From Scandinavium sp036495715 (GTDB lineage Bacteria > Pseudomonadota > Gammaproteobacteria > Enterobacterales > Enterobacteriaceae): 64,000 nucleotides of DNA. The stretch covers positions 73,929 through 137,928 of the forward strand of contig DASXML010000061.1 in assembly GCA_036495715.1 (NCBI GenBank), given 5' to 3'. This document shows positions 6,528-14,878 of this stretch, piece by piece. Position 1 is the first letter of the stretch. Every line of letters begins with the position of its first letter. The notes beneath the pieces are model-generated. The model saw only the letters and a list, made by a program, of their open reading frames with translations. It did no database searches and was not told the DNA's origin. The translations under genes and the position numbers were made by a program.

Positions 6528-9191
6528 ATGTCAGACCGTTTACAAAATGACGTGGATCCGATCGAAACTCGCGACTGGCTACAGGCGATCGAATCGGTCA
6601 TCCGTGAAGAAGGTGTTGAGCGTGCTCAGTATCTGATTGACCAACTGCTTTCCGAAGCCCGCAAAGGCGGTGTGAGCGTGGCAGCTGGAGCCGGGGCAAA
6701 CAATTATGTGAACACGATTGCCGTTGAAGATGAACCGGAATACCCGGGAAATCTGGATCTGGAACGTCGCATTCGTTCTGCTATCCGTTGGAACGCGATC
6801 ATGACCGTTCTGCGTGCCTCCAAGAAAGACCTGGAACTGGGTGGCCACATGTCCTCCTTCCAGTCTTCTGCAACCGTATATGAAGTGTGCTTTAACCACT
6901 TCTTCCGTGCGCGCACCGAGAAAGACGGCGGCGATCTGGTGTACTTCCAGGGCCACATCTCTCCGGGCGTTTACGCACGTGCCTTCCTTGAAGGTCGCCT
7001 GACCGAAGATCAGATGAACAACTTCCGTCAGGAAGTTCACGGTAAAGGTTTGTCTTCTTACCCGCACCCGAAACTGATGCCTGAATTCTGGCAGTTCCCG
7101 ACCGTTTCTATGGGTCTGGGCCCAATCGGTGCTATCTACCAGGCTAAATTCCTGAAATATCTGGAACACCGTGGCCTGAAAGATACCTCTGAGCAGACCG
7201 TTTATGCCTTCCTCGGCGACGGCGAGATGGACGAACCAGAATCCAAAGGTGCTATCACCATCGCGACCCGCGACAAACTGGATAACCTGTGCTTCATCAT
7301 CAACTGTAACCTGCAGCGCCTTGATGGCCCGGTCACCGGTAACGGCAAAATCGTTAACGAACTGGAAGGCATCTTCGCCGGTGCTGGCTGGAACGTGATT
7401 AAAGTCATGTGGGGCGGTCGTTGGGATGAGCTGCTGCGTAAAGACACCAGCGGTAAGCTGATTCAGCTGATGAACGAAACCGTTGATGGCGACTACCAGA
7501 CCTTCAAATCCAAGAACGGTGCCTACGTGCGTGAGCACTTCTTCGGTAAATATCCGGAAACCGCTGCACTGGTTGCCGACTGGTCTGACGATCAGATCTG
7601 GGCGCTGAACCGTGGTGGTCACGATCCGAAGAAAGTCTATGCTGCACTGAAAAAAGCGCAGGACACCAAAGGTCAGGCGACCGTTATCCTGGCTCATACC
7701 GTTAAAGGGTATGGCATGGGCGAGACCGCTGAAGGTAAAAACATCGCTCACCAGGTGAAGAAAATGAACATGGACGGCGTGCGTTACGTCCGCGATCGTT
7801 TCAACGTGCCTGTGTCTGATGCTGATATCGAAAAACTGCCGTACGTGACTTTTGCTGAAGGTTCAGAAGAACACACCTATCTGCACGCGCAGCGTCAGAA
7901 ACTGGGTGGCTACCTGCCATCTCGTCAGGTGAGCTTCACCGAGAAACTGGAAATGCCTGCACTGGCAGATTTCCAGCAGCTTCTGGAAGAGCAGAACAAA
8001 GAGATCTCTACCACCATCGCTTTCGTTCGTGCTCTGAATGTGATGCTGAAGAACCCGTCTATCAAAGACCGTCTGGTTCCGATCCTCGCCGATGAAGCGC
8101 GTACCTTCGGTATGGAAGGTCTGTTCCGTCAGATTGGTATCTACAGCTCTAACGGCCAGCAGTACACCCCGCAGGACCGTGAGCAGGTAGCGTATTACAA
8201 AGAAGACGAGAAAGGTCAGATCCTGCAAGAAGGGATTAACGAGCTGGGCGCAGGCGCATCCTGGCTGGCTGCTGCGACCTCTTACAGCACCAACAACCTG
8301 CCGATGATCCCGTTCTACATCTACTACTCGATGTTCGGCTTCCAGCGTATCGGCGATCTCTGCTGGCAGGCTGGCGATCAGCAGGCTCGCGGCTTCCTGG
8401 TCGGCGGTACCTCTGGTCGTACTACCCTGAACGGCGAAGGTCTGCAGCACGAAGATGGTCACAGCCATATTCAGTCTCTGACTATCCCGAACTGTATCTC
8501 TTATGACCCGTCTTACGCGTACGAAGTGGCAGTCATCATGCATGACGGTCTGGTTCGCATGTACGGTGAGAAACAAGAGAACGTGTTCTATTACATCACC
8601 ACGCTGAATGAAAACTACCACATGCCGGCGATGCCGGAAGGTGCTGAGGAAGGTATCCGTAAAGGTATCTACAAACTCGAAACCGTTGCCGGTAGCAAAG
8701 GTAAAGTTCAGCTGTTGGGCTCCGGTTCTATCCTGCGTCACGTACGTGAAGCAGCGCAGATCCTGGCGAACGACTACGGCGTAGGTTCTGACGTGTACTC
8801 CGTCACTTCCTTCACTGAACTGGCCCGTGACGGTCAGGACTGTGAGCGCTGGAACATGCTGCACCCGCTGGAAACTCCACGCGTTCCTTACATCGCTCAG
8901 GTGATGAACGACGCGCCAGCTGTGGCATCGACTGACTATATGAAACTGTTTGCTGAACAGGTTCGTACTTATGTACCGGCTGATGATTACCGCGTACTGG
9001 GTACCGATGGCTTCGGTCGCTCCGACAGCCGTGAAAACCTGCGTCACCACTTCGAAGTTGATGCTTCTTATGTGGTGGTTGCAGCCCTGGGCGAACTGGC
9101 TAAACGTGGCGAAATCGACAAGAAAGTGGTGGCGGAAGCTATCACCAAATTCAACATCGATGCAGATAAAGTTAACCCGCGTCTGGCGTAA
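6528..9191 (+). CDS. aceE: Pyruvate dehydrogenase E1 component AceE
   Basis: Thiamine-diphosphate-dependent E1 of the pyruvate dehydrogenase complex, which decarboxylates pyruvate and acetylates the lipoyl groups of AceF. At 887 residues it equals the E. coli enzyme and is of the homodimeric type. The ThDP/Mg motif is seen as GDGEMDEPES (from about residue 230) ending in NCNLQRLDGPV about 30 residues later. The ATG is preceded by AAGGAA. aceF follows after 14 bp, so the two are translated from one message. Confidence 0.98.
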   Translation: MSDRLQNDVDPIETRDWLQAIESVIREEGVERAQYLIDQLLSEARKGGVSVAAGAGANNYVNTIAVEDEPEYPGNLDLERRIRSAIRWNAIMTVLRASKKDLELGGHMSSFQSSATVYEVCFNHFFRARTEKDGGDLVYFQGHISPGVYARAFLEGRLTEDQMNNFRQEVHGKGLSSYPHPKLMPEFWQFPTVSMGLGPIGAIYQAKFLKYLEHRGLKDTSEQTVYAFLGDGEMDEPESKGAITIATRDKLDNLCFIINCNLQRLDGPVTGNGKIVNELEGIFAGAGWNVIKVMWGGRWDELLRKDTSGKLIQLMNETVDGDYQTFKSKNGAYVREHFFGKYPETAALVADWSDDQIWALNRGGHDPKKVYAALKKAQDTKGQATVILAHTVKGYGMGETAEGKNIAHQVKKMNMDGVRYVRDRFNVPVSDADIEKLPYVTFAEGSEEHTYLHAQRQKLGGYLPSRQVSFTEKLEMPALADFQQLLEEQNKEISTTIAFVRALNVMLKNPSIKDRLVPILADEARTFGMEGLFRQIGIYSSNGQQYTPQDREQVAYYKEDEKGQILQEGINELGAGASWLAAATSYSTNNLPMIPFYIYYSMFGFQRIGDLCWQAGDQQARGFLVGGTSGRTTLNGEGLQHEDGHSHIQSLTIPNCISYDPSYAYEVAVIMHDGLVRMYGEKQENVFYYITTLNENYHMPAMPEGAEEGIRKGIYKLETVAGSKGKVQLLGSGSILRHVREAAQILANDYGVGSDVYSVTSFTELARDGQDCERWNMLHPLETPRVPYIAQVMNDAPAVASTDYMKLFAEQVRTYVPADDYRVLGTDGFGRSDSRENLRHHFEVDASYVVVAALGELAKRGEIDKKVVAEAITKFNIDADKVNPRLA

Positions 9192-9205
9192 GAGGTAAAA
9201 GAAGA

Positions 9206-11095
9206 ATGGCTATCGAAATCAATGTGCCGGACATCGGGGCTGATGAAGTTGAAATCACCGAGATTCTGGTCAAAGTAGGCGACAAAGTTGAAGCAGAACA
9301 GTCGCTGATCACCGTAGAAGGCGACAAAGCCTCTATGGAAGTTCCGTCTCCACAGGCTGGCATCGTCAAAGAGATCAAAGTCTCTGTCGGTGACAAAACC
9401 GAGACCGGCAAACTGATCATGATTTTCGATTCCGCCGACGGTGCAGCAGCAGCTGCACCTGCCAAGGCAGAAGAGAAGAAAGACGCGGCACCTGCTGCTG
9501 CCCCGGCTGCGGCTGCGGCGAAAGACGTTAATGTACCGGATATCGGCGGCGACGAAGTTGAAGTTACCGAAATCATGGTTAAAGTCGGCGACACCGTTGC
9601 CGCTGAGCAGTCGCTGGTAACCGTTGAAGGCGACAAAGCCTCAATGGAAGTGCCAGCACCGTTCGCGGGTGTGGTGAAAGAAATCAAAATCAACACCGGC
9701 GACAAAGTATCCACCGGTTCCCTGATTATGGTCTTCGAAGTCGCGGGCGCGGCCCCTGCTGCCGCTCCGGCACAGGCTGCTGCACCAACCGCTGCCGCAG
9801 CACCTGCTGCGTCTGGCGCGAAAGACGTTAACGTACCGGATATCGGCGGTGACGAAGTTGAAGTGACCGAAGTGATGGTGAAAGTGGGCGACAAAGTTGC
9901 CGCTGAACAGTCACTGGTAACCGTTGAAGGTGACAAGGCTTCAATGGAAGTCCCGGCACCGTTCGCAGGTACCGTGAAAGAAATTAAAATCAGCACCGGC
10001 GACAAAGTGTCCACCGGTTCTCTGATTATGGTCTTTGAAGTGGAAGGCGCAGCGCCTGCCGCGGCTCCGGCTGCTGCACCTGCTGCTGCCGCTCCAGCCC
10101 CGGCGAAAGCAGCGCCTGCTGCGGCCCCGGCGGCAAAAGCGGAAGGCAAATCTGAGTTTGCTGAGAACGACGCTTATATTCACGCGACTCCGCTGATTCG
10201 CCGCCTGGCGCGCGAATTCGGTGTGAACCTGGCGAAAGTGAAAGGGACTGGTCGTAAAGGCCGTATCCTGCGCGAAGACGTTCAGGCTTACGTGAAAGAC
10301 GCGGTGAAACGCGCTGAATCCGCTCCTGCTGCTGCCACTGGCGGCGGTCTGCCTGGCATGTTGCCGTGGCCGAAGGTTGATTTCAGCAAGTTTGGTGAAA
10401 TTGAAGAAGTGGAAATGGGCCGCATCCAGAAAATCTCTGGTGCTAACCTGAGCCGTAACTGGGTGATGATCCCGCATGTTACCCACTTCGATAAAACCGA
10501 TATCACCGATCTGGAAGCGTTCCGTAAGCAGCAGAATGACGAAGCGGCTAAGCGCAAACTGGATGTGAAATTCACGCCGGTTGTGTTCATCATGAAAGCG
10601 GTTGCGACTGCGCTTGAGCAGATGCCACGCTTCAACAGCTCTCTGTCTGAAGACGGTCAGAAGCTGACGCTGAAAAAATACATCAACGTGGGTGTAGCAG
10701 TTGATACGCCGAATGGTCTGGTGGTTCCGGTCTTCAAAGACGTGAACAAGAAGAGCATCACCGAGCTGTCTCGTGAGCTGATGGCGATTTCTAAGAAAGC
10801 GCGTGATGGCAAGCTGACCGCGGGCGAAATGCAGGGCGGTTGCTTCACTATCTCAAGCCTGGGCGGTATCGGGACAACGCACTTCGCGCCAATCGTTAAC
10901 GCGCCAGAAGTGGCTATCCTCGGTGTCTCCAAGTCGGCGATGGAGCCGGTGTGGAATGGTAAAGAGTTCGTTCCGCGTCTGATGATGCCGATGTCTCTCT
11001 CCTTCGACCACCGTGTGATCGACGGCGCTGATGGTGCTCGCTTCATTACCATCATCAACAACACCCTGGCCGATATTCGCCGCCTGGTGATGTAA
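9206..11095 (+). CDS. aceF: Dihydrolipoyl acetyltransferase AceF (E2)
   Basis: Core of the pyruvate dehydrogenase complex, transferring acetyl groups to CoA. The 629 residues contain three tandem lipoyl domains, each with the lipoylated lysine in GDKASMEVP (Lys41, Lys144 and Lys244), separated by long Ala/Pro linkers. Next come a peripheral-subunit-binding domain (around TPLIRRLAREFGVNLAKVKGTG) and the catalytic domain, whose DHRVIDG motif gives His602 and Asp606. The domain repeats make the DNA at 9206-10140 strongly self-similar. A terminator follows directly at 11099-11127, yet lpd also has its own promoter region. Confidence 0.98.
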   Translation: MAIEINVPDIGADEVEITEILVKVGDKVEAEQSLITVEGDKASMEVPSPQAGIVKEIKVSVGDKTETGKLIMIFDSADGAAAAAPAKAEEKKDAAPAAAPAAAAAKDVNVPDIGGDEVEVTEIMVKVGDTVAAEQSLVTVEGDKASMEVPAPFAGVVKEIKINTGDKVSTGSLIMVFEVAGAAPAAAPAQAAAPTAAAAPAASGAKDVNVPDIGGDEVEVTEVMVKVGDKVAAEQSLVTVEGDKASMEVPAPFAGTVKEIKISTGDKVSTGSLIMVFEVEGAAPAAAPAAAPAAAAPAPAKAAPAAAPAAKAEGKSEFAENDAYIHATPLIRRLAREFGVNLAKVKGTGRKGRILREDVQAYVKDAVKRAESAPAAATGGGLPGMLPWPKVDFSKFGEIEEVEMGRIQKISGANLSRNWVMIPHVTHFDKTDITDLEAFRKQQNDEAAKRKLDVKFTPVVFIMKAVATALEQMPRFNSSLSEDGQKLTLKKYINVGVAVDTPNGLVVPVFKDVNKKSITELSRELMAISKKARDGKLTAGEMQGGCFTISSLGGIGTTHFAPIVNAPEVAILGVSKSAMEPVWNGKEFVPRLMMPMSLSFDHRVIDGADGARFITIINNTLADIRRLVM

Positions 11096-11098
11096 GCG

Positions 11099-11127
11099 AA
11101 AAAGCCGGCCAATCGGCCGGCTTTTTT
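11099..11127 (+). terminator. aceF terminator
   Basis: AAAGCCGGCC-AATC-GGCCGGCTTTTTT is a GC-rich hairpin with a T tract, four bases after the aceF stop. It should end part of the pdhR-aceEF transcripts and leave lpd to its own promoter. Confidence 0.9.
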
Positions 11128-11192
11128 CTGGTAATCTCATGATGTTTATGAGGTTATTCGATCAAAGTCAAATCGTGAGCCGTTTGTTGTTT

Positions 11193-11212
11193 CAAAATTG
11201 TTAACAATTTTG
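11193..11212. promoter_or_regulatory. 20-bp palindrome in the lpd promoter region
   Basis: CAAAATTGTTAACAATTTTG is a perfect 20-bp palindrome, followed at once by a -10-like TAAAAT (11213-11218). It lies about 80 bp upstream of lpd. The GTTAAC core recalls ArcA-type GTTA repeats, and lpd is ArcA-controlled in E. coli, but the bound factor is not shown by sequence alone. Confidence 0.6.
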
Positions 11213-11295
11213 TAAAATACGGGCGGATAGAACGTCCCGGTGGATGATGGGCGATAAGACCAGGGATCACCGGATAGAAAAACATAGAGGTCATG

Positions 11296-12720
11296 ATGAG
11301 TACTGAAATCAAAACTCAGGTCGTGGTACTTGGGGCAGGCCCGGCAGGTTATTCCGCTGCCTTCCGTTGCGCTGATTTAGGTCTGGAAACCGTCATCGTC
11401 GAACGTTACAGCACCCTCGGTGGTGTTTGTCTGAACGTCGGCTGTATCCCTTCTAAAGCGCTGCTGCACGTAGCCAAAGTTATCGAAGAAGCCAAAGCGC
11501 TGGCGGAACACGGTATCGTCTTCGGCGAGCCGAAAACCGATATCGACAAGATTCGTACCTGGAAAGAAAAAGTGATCACTCAGCTGACCGGCGGTCTCGC
11601 AGGTATGGCGAAAGGCCGTAAGGTCAAAGTGGTTACCGGTCTGGGTAAATTCACCGGTGCTAACACGCTGGAAGTGGAAGGCGAAAACGGCAAAACCGTG
11701 ATCAACTTCGACAACGCGATCATCGCGGCGGGTTCCCGTCCGATCGAACTGCCGTTTATCCCACATGAAGATCCACGCGTTTGGGATTCCACCGATGCGC
11801 TGGAACTGAAAACCGTACCAAAACGCCTGCTGGTTATGGGCGGCGGGATCATCGGTCTGGAAATGGGTACCGTTTACCATTCGCTGGGTTCAGAGATTGA
11901 CGTGGTTGAAATGTTCGACCAGGTCATCCCGGCAGCCGACAAAGACGTGGTTAAAGTCTTCACCAAACGCATCAGCAAGAAATTCAACCTGATGCTGGAA
12001 ACCAAAGTGACTGCCGTTGAAGCGAAAGAAGACGGTATTTATGTTTCCATGGAAGGCAAAAAAGCCCCTGCTGAAGCGCAGCGTTATGACGCCGTGCTGG
12101 TGGCCATCGGTCGTGTGCCGAACGGTAAAAACCTCGACGCGGGCAAAGCGGGCGTGGAAGTCGACGACCGTGGCTTTATCCGTGTTGATAAGCAGCTGCG
12201 CACCAACGTACCGCACATCTTTGCCATCGGCGATATCGTCGGTCAGCCAATGCTGGCGCACAAAGGTGTTCACGAAGGTCACGTTGCCGCAGAAGTTATC
12301 GCGGGCATGAAGCACTACTTCGACCCGAAAGTGATCCCATCGATCGCCTACACTGAGCCAGAAGTTGCCTGGGTGGGTCTGACTGAGAAAGAAGCGAAAG
12401 AGAAAGGCATCAGCTACGAAACCGCCACCTTCCCGTGGGCTGCTTCTGGCCGTGCTATCGCTTCTGATTGCGCAGACGGTATGACCAAACTGATTTTCGA
12501 CAAAGAAACTCACCGTGTTATCGGTGGTGCGATTGTCGGAACTAACGGCGGCGAGCTGTTGGGTGAAATCGGTCTGGCTATTGAAATGGGCTGTGACGCA
12601 GAAGACATCGCGCTGACCATCCACGCTCACCCGACTCTGCATGAGTCTGTGGGTCTGGCGGCAGAAGTGTTCGAAGGTAGCATCACCGACCTGCCGAACG
12701 CCAAAGCGAAGAAGAAATAA
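11296..12720 (+). CDS. lpd: Dihydrolipoamide dehydrogenase Lpd (E3)
   Basis: FAD-dependent disulfide oxidoreductase that reoxidises lipoyl groups for the pyruvate and 2-oxoglutarate dehydrogenase complexes and the glycine cleavage system. It has 474 residues from the second of two adjacent ATGs (11293 and 11296); AGAGG lies 5 bases before the second, so I prefer that one. Visible motifs are the FAD-binding GAGPAG, the redox pair Cys45/Cys50 in GGVCLNVGCIP, the NAD-binding GGGIIGLEMG, and HAHPTLHE near the C-terminus with the catalytic His-Glu pair. Confidence 0.98.
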   Translation: MSTEIKTQVVVLGAGPAGYSAAFRCADLGLETVIVERYSTLGGVCLNVGCIPSKALLHVAKVIEEAKALAEHGIVFGEPKTDIDKIRTWKEKVITQLTGGLAGMAKGRKVKVVTGLGKFTGANTLEVEGENGKTVINFDNAIIAAGSRPIELPFIPHEDPRVWDSTDALELKTVPKRLLVMGGGIIGLEMGTVYHSLGSEIDVVEMFDQVIPAADKDVVKVFTKRISKKFNLMLETKVTAVEAKEDGIYVSMEGKKAPAEAQRYDAVLVAIGRVPNGKNLDAGKAGVEVDDRGFIRVDKQLRTNVPHIFAIGDIVGQPMLAHKGVHEGHVAAEVIAGMKHYFDPKVIPSIAYTEPEVAWVGLTEKEAKEKGISYETATFPWAASGRAIASDCADGMTKLIFDKETHRVIGGAIVGTNGGELLGEIGLAIEMGCDAEDIALTIHAHPTLHESVGLAAEVFEGSITDLPNAKAKKK

Positions 12721-12735
12721 GATTTCATTCTGTAA

Positions 12736-12761
12736 GAAGCGGCCTTCGGGCCGCTTTTTTT
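12736..12761 (+). terminator. lpd terminator
   Basis: AAGCGGCC-TTC-GGGCCGCTTTTTTT: stable stem, short loop and T tract, 17 bases after the lpd stop. Confidence 0.92.
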
Positions 12762-12910
12762 ATCTCTGTATAAAGGTAGACAGGGCACAGCGCAGCGGTA
12801 AGTTATTTATTTAAAAACATTTCTACGTAAATATCTGCGAACATCTGCTCATGATTGTAACGATAGTCACGCACTAAACTGATAGCGTACAAACTAAAGT
12901 GAGGTGTGCC

Positions 12911-13183
12911 ATGAAAACCCTTTTGACGACTGCAGTACTTGCTACCACATTGCTTTCAGGTCTGGCCCTGGCTGACGATCCGGTTATCCCGTGGGCGGAC
13001 AACAGCGGCGGCACTGAAACGACGCACATTGCGCCAGTGGGGCAGAACCTGAATATGCAGCACCAGGCGGTAACTCAAACGCAAGAAGGCGTTTGGGCGG
13101 CGAACTCAGGTAGCATCAAAGCAGACGAAGATGTGCTGACCACCGCTCACCCTTCGGTAGGCGCACCTTCGCCAACCAATTGA
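12911..13183 (+). CDS. Small secreted protein, function unknown
   Basis: A 90-residue protein. Residues 1-21 (MKTLLTTAVLATTLLSG then LALA) form a clean Sec signal peptide with cleavage expected before DDPVIPW, leaving about 69 acidic, Thr/Gln/Asn-rich residues with no cysteine. GAGGTGTGCC precedes the ATG; the in-frame GTG at 12899 lies upstream of that site and is less likely. It has its own space between the lpd terminator and a strong terminator at 13189-13232, so it is probably monocistronic. I do not recognise a family; a periplasmic location is the only safe inference. Confidence 0.65.
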   Translation: MKTLLTTAVLATTLLSGLALADDPVIPWADNSGGTETTHIAPVGQNLNMQHQAVTQTQEGVWAANSGSIKADEDVLTTAHPSVGAPSPTN

Positions 13184-13188
13184 TGAGC

Positions 13189-13232
13189 CGATAAAAAAGC
13201 AGAAGGGGAATTCGCTCTCCTTCTGTTTTTTA
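13189..13232. terminator. Bidirectional-looking terminator
   Basis: AAAAAAGCAGAAGG ... CCTTCTGTTTTTT: an imperfect hairpin with an A run on one side and a T run on the other, just after the small secreted protein gene. On the minus strand it would also serve the former LysR gene. Confidence 0.8.
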
Positions 13233-13249
13233 CCAGGCGGCGGACAGCC

Positions 13250-13415
13250 TCAGCGATTCTCTTCATAAAGCGATAAATCCCTCGGCTTAAACTTTTCCTT
13301 CTCGATAGTTTCCACAATAAAATCAATCAGCAGTTTCAGCGCCGAGTTTTCATGCGGCAGACTTTTGGTCATCAAAAAGATGCCCCGGTAGAAACTCTCC
13401 CCCAGCGACAATGCT
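13250..13415 (-). pseudogene. LysR-family regulator, C-terminal remnant
   Basis: On the minus strand about 53 codons read continuously as the end of a LysR-type regulator: a stretch containing LSLGESFYRGIFLMTK, then HENSALKLLIDFIVET and a stop at 13250-13252. No helix-turn-helix or start is present. The frame runs directly into the MFS remnant on the opposite strand, so both N-terminal halves and the shared promoter region are gone. The family call rests on my reading of this short C-terminus and is moderate. Confidence 0.6.
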
Positions 13416-13780
13416 GATATTTATTGCGGGTGTTATCGTTTTAGGCTGGACGTCAACGGGCTTTACAATGGTGATTGCGGGCGCGCTGATTGGTATTGGC
13501 TACGGTTCCGTCACCCCGATTATCCAGATGCAAATTATCAACTCGGTAGAACATCACAAAGTCGGTGTGGCGAATTCGTTGTTCTTTAATGTATGGATTT
13601 GGGACTGGCTGTCGGGGCGTTAATCTTCGGCTTGATTATTGGTCATCTCGGCTATCACGTCATTTATTATACGGGGGCGGTGCGGTGCTTATTTCGATGC
13701 TGTATTACTTCCTGTATGTAAAAAGAAACGCTCAGACCGATGCGTGTCAGTCTGGAATACTTATTGAGGAGAAAGAATGA
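13402..13780 (+). pseudogene. MFS transporter, C-terminal remnant with two frameshifts
   Basis: From about 13402 the plus strand encodes the last third of a major facilitator superfamily transporter (MLIFIAGVIVLGW, IGIGYGSVTPIIQMQII, VGVANSLFFN). The frame breaks near 13590, resumes as MDLGLAVGALIFGLIIGHLG, and breaks again near 13675 before LISMLYYFLYVKRN and the stop at 13778-13780. The N-terminal two thirds are missing. Adjacent, oppositely oriented LysR sequence suggests an originally divergent regulator/transporter pair collapsed by one internal deletion. Confidence 0.75.
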
Positions 13781-13863
13781 ATCGACGACTTTATCGTTTT
13801 ACGGGCGTGCGGTTATTGGTGATGATAGCGTTTATTTTTCTCTCCCGTCTGCTCTTACAGTAA
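13777..13863 (+). CDS. Putative 28-residue membrane peptide
   Basis: ATG at 13777 overlaps the TGA of the decayed MFS gene (ATGA). It has an excellent ribosome binding site, GAGGAG (13766-13771), five bases upstream. The peptide begins MNRRLYRFTGVR, continues as a hydrophobic stretch LLVMIAFIFL and ends SRLLLQ: a positively charged N-terminus and one possible transmembrane helix. Operon-like coupling to a transporter suggests it once accompanied that transporter. I do not recognise it, and expression now depends on what promoter remains. Confidence 0.45.
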   Translation: MNRRLYRFTGVRLLVMIAFIFLSRLLLQ

Positions 13864-13908
13864 TACCACGGAATATTAAATAAACACCAATGAACGAGAT
13901 TGCGAAAT

Positions 13909-13992
13909 ATGGACGATGACTTGTCTGAATTGATTTTCACCTGGGTTGGATTACTTGCTGTGGTTTTATTTTGCTTTACGCTGACTTGTTGA
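13909..13992 (+). CDS. Possible 27-residue membrane peptide
   Basis: An ORF starting MDDDLSELIFTWVG and continuing LLAVVLFCFTLTC, an acidic N-terminus followed by a single hydrophobic segment. No strong ribosome binding site is seen. A nine-codon ORF starting at 13890 overlaps its start and could couple its translation. The terminator at 14042-14066 follows. Low-confidence candidate, kept because it sits next to a better small ORF. Confidence 0.25.
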   Translation: MDDDLSELIFTWVGLLAVVLFCFTLTC

Positions 13993-14041
13993 TAATGGTG
14001 GTTAAAAACCTTAGCAGAGTCGGGTAGGGCTATAAAATAAG

Positions 14042-14066
14042 AAGGGTTCACAATGCGTGAACCCTT
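14042..14066. terminator. Bidirectional terminator between small ORFs and the DUF2950 gene
   Basis: AAGGGTTCAC-AATGC-GTGAACCCTT: a perfect 10-bp stem with T residues on the plus side. It ends plus-strand transcription here and lies 9 bases downstream of the minus-strand DUF2950 stop. Confidence 0.85.
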
Positions 14067-14074
14067 TTGGCATT

Positions 14075-14869
14075 TTACTGACTGATTTCCTGCCACGGTT
14101 TTTCTGGGGCAAAGGCTTTAACGGCTTTTGCTTTGCGTGCCGAGAGCAGTCCGCCGTCCATTTGCCAGACTTTATCGTTCTCATCAATCATGAAACTCAT
14201 GATCCCGGTTTCACCATATTTCACCGGCCAGGCAATCAGCGCGAAGCCTTTCTTGTCGGTATCAGGAATGATGCGGAAACGATAGCCGTGATAACCCGCA
14301 TCCGGTTCTACCGGGCTGTAGGCCGGGCCTAATGGACTTGGATCTTCCCCCGCCTGGGTAGGCCAATACAGCCCGTCTTTTTCGCCGTCGCTGCTCAACA
14401 GCTTCTGCGCGTAGACCTGAAAGCGCTGGTGATAGTCATTCTGCGCATCCACGTAGGCGTGCATGGCCTGAATCGCTGACAGCTCATTGCGACCGATTTC
14501 ACGCGTCTGGATTTCATCCTCCGCCTGCGCCATATCGAAATGCCAACCTTCGGCGGTTTTCAGCATCGGGATAGGCAACTGCCACTCTTCACGGCCGACG
14601 TTCAGATGCGCGGTGTCGCCCTGTTCAATAATCTTGTGACCCACTTTCCAGTCACGCAAAAAACGGGCGACCGCTTCGGGGTCGGCTTCCTGCTGCGGTA
14701 AATACTCCCGCCAGTTTTCGCCGAGTAAATCATTCAGCGCCGTATCGTTTTGGGTCGACACGGCATCCGCCAGCGCGGTGGCTGCTTTTTCCGGTGTAGC
14801 AAAATTCTGCTGGGCGAAGGCGGGTAGGGCAAACAGCGCCAACCAGCCAGAAATCATCAGTTTTTTCAT
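14075..14869 (-). CDS. DUF2950 family secreted protein
   Basis: A 264-residue protein with a Sec signal peptide (MKKLMISGWLALFALPAFA, cleavage before QQNF). The mature part fits the DUF2950 family: AHAYVDAQNDY-type text (here MHAYVDAQNDYHQRF) and a region with GYHGYRFRI and FALIAWPVKYGETGIMSFM. No enzymatic function is known for the family. It starts 9 bases after the stop of the DUF3300 gene on the same strand, so the two are almost surely one operon and perhaps one envelope function. Exported location is from the signal peptide; partnership is inference. Confidence 0.8.
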   Translation of the reverse strand: MKKLMISGWLALFALPAFAQQNFATPEKAATALADAVSTQNDTALNDLLGENWREYLPQQEADPEAVARFLRDWKVGHKIIEQGDTAHLNVGREEWQLPIPMLKTAEGWHFDMAQAEDEIQTREIGRNELSAIQAMHAYVDAQNDYHQRFQVYAQKLLSSDGEKDGLYWPTQAGEDPSPLGPAYSPVEPDAGYHGYRFRIIPDTDKKGFALIAWPVKYGETGIMSFMIDENDKVWQMDGGLLSARKAKAVKAFAPEKPWQEISQ

Positions 14870-14878
14870 GGCTTCTCC

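Noticed and set aside
6579..7751. 390-codon open frame opposite aceE
   Set aside because: An antisense shadow of a highly expressed, codon-biased gene. No ribosome binding site or recognisable domain.
7863..9050. 395-codon open frame opposite aceE
   Set aside because: Same reason: strong codon bias in aceE leaves the opposite frame open.
9206..10140. DNA repeats that might suggest a repeat array
   Set aside because: They are about 300-bp coding repeats for lipoyl domains, in frame, not a CRISPR or satellite.
9172..10149. 325-codon Ala/Gly/Ser-rich repeat protein opposite aceF
   Set aside because: The apparent repeats are the reverse of the three lipoyl domains and Ala/Pro linkers of AceF.
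13411..13623. 70-codon ORF as an intact small membrane protein
   Set aside because: It continues, after frameshifts, into further MFS helices and lacks a ribosome binding site. It is better read as a transporter remnant.
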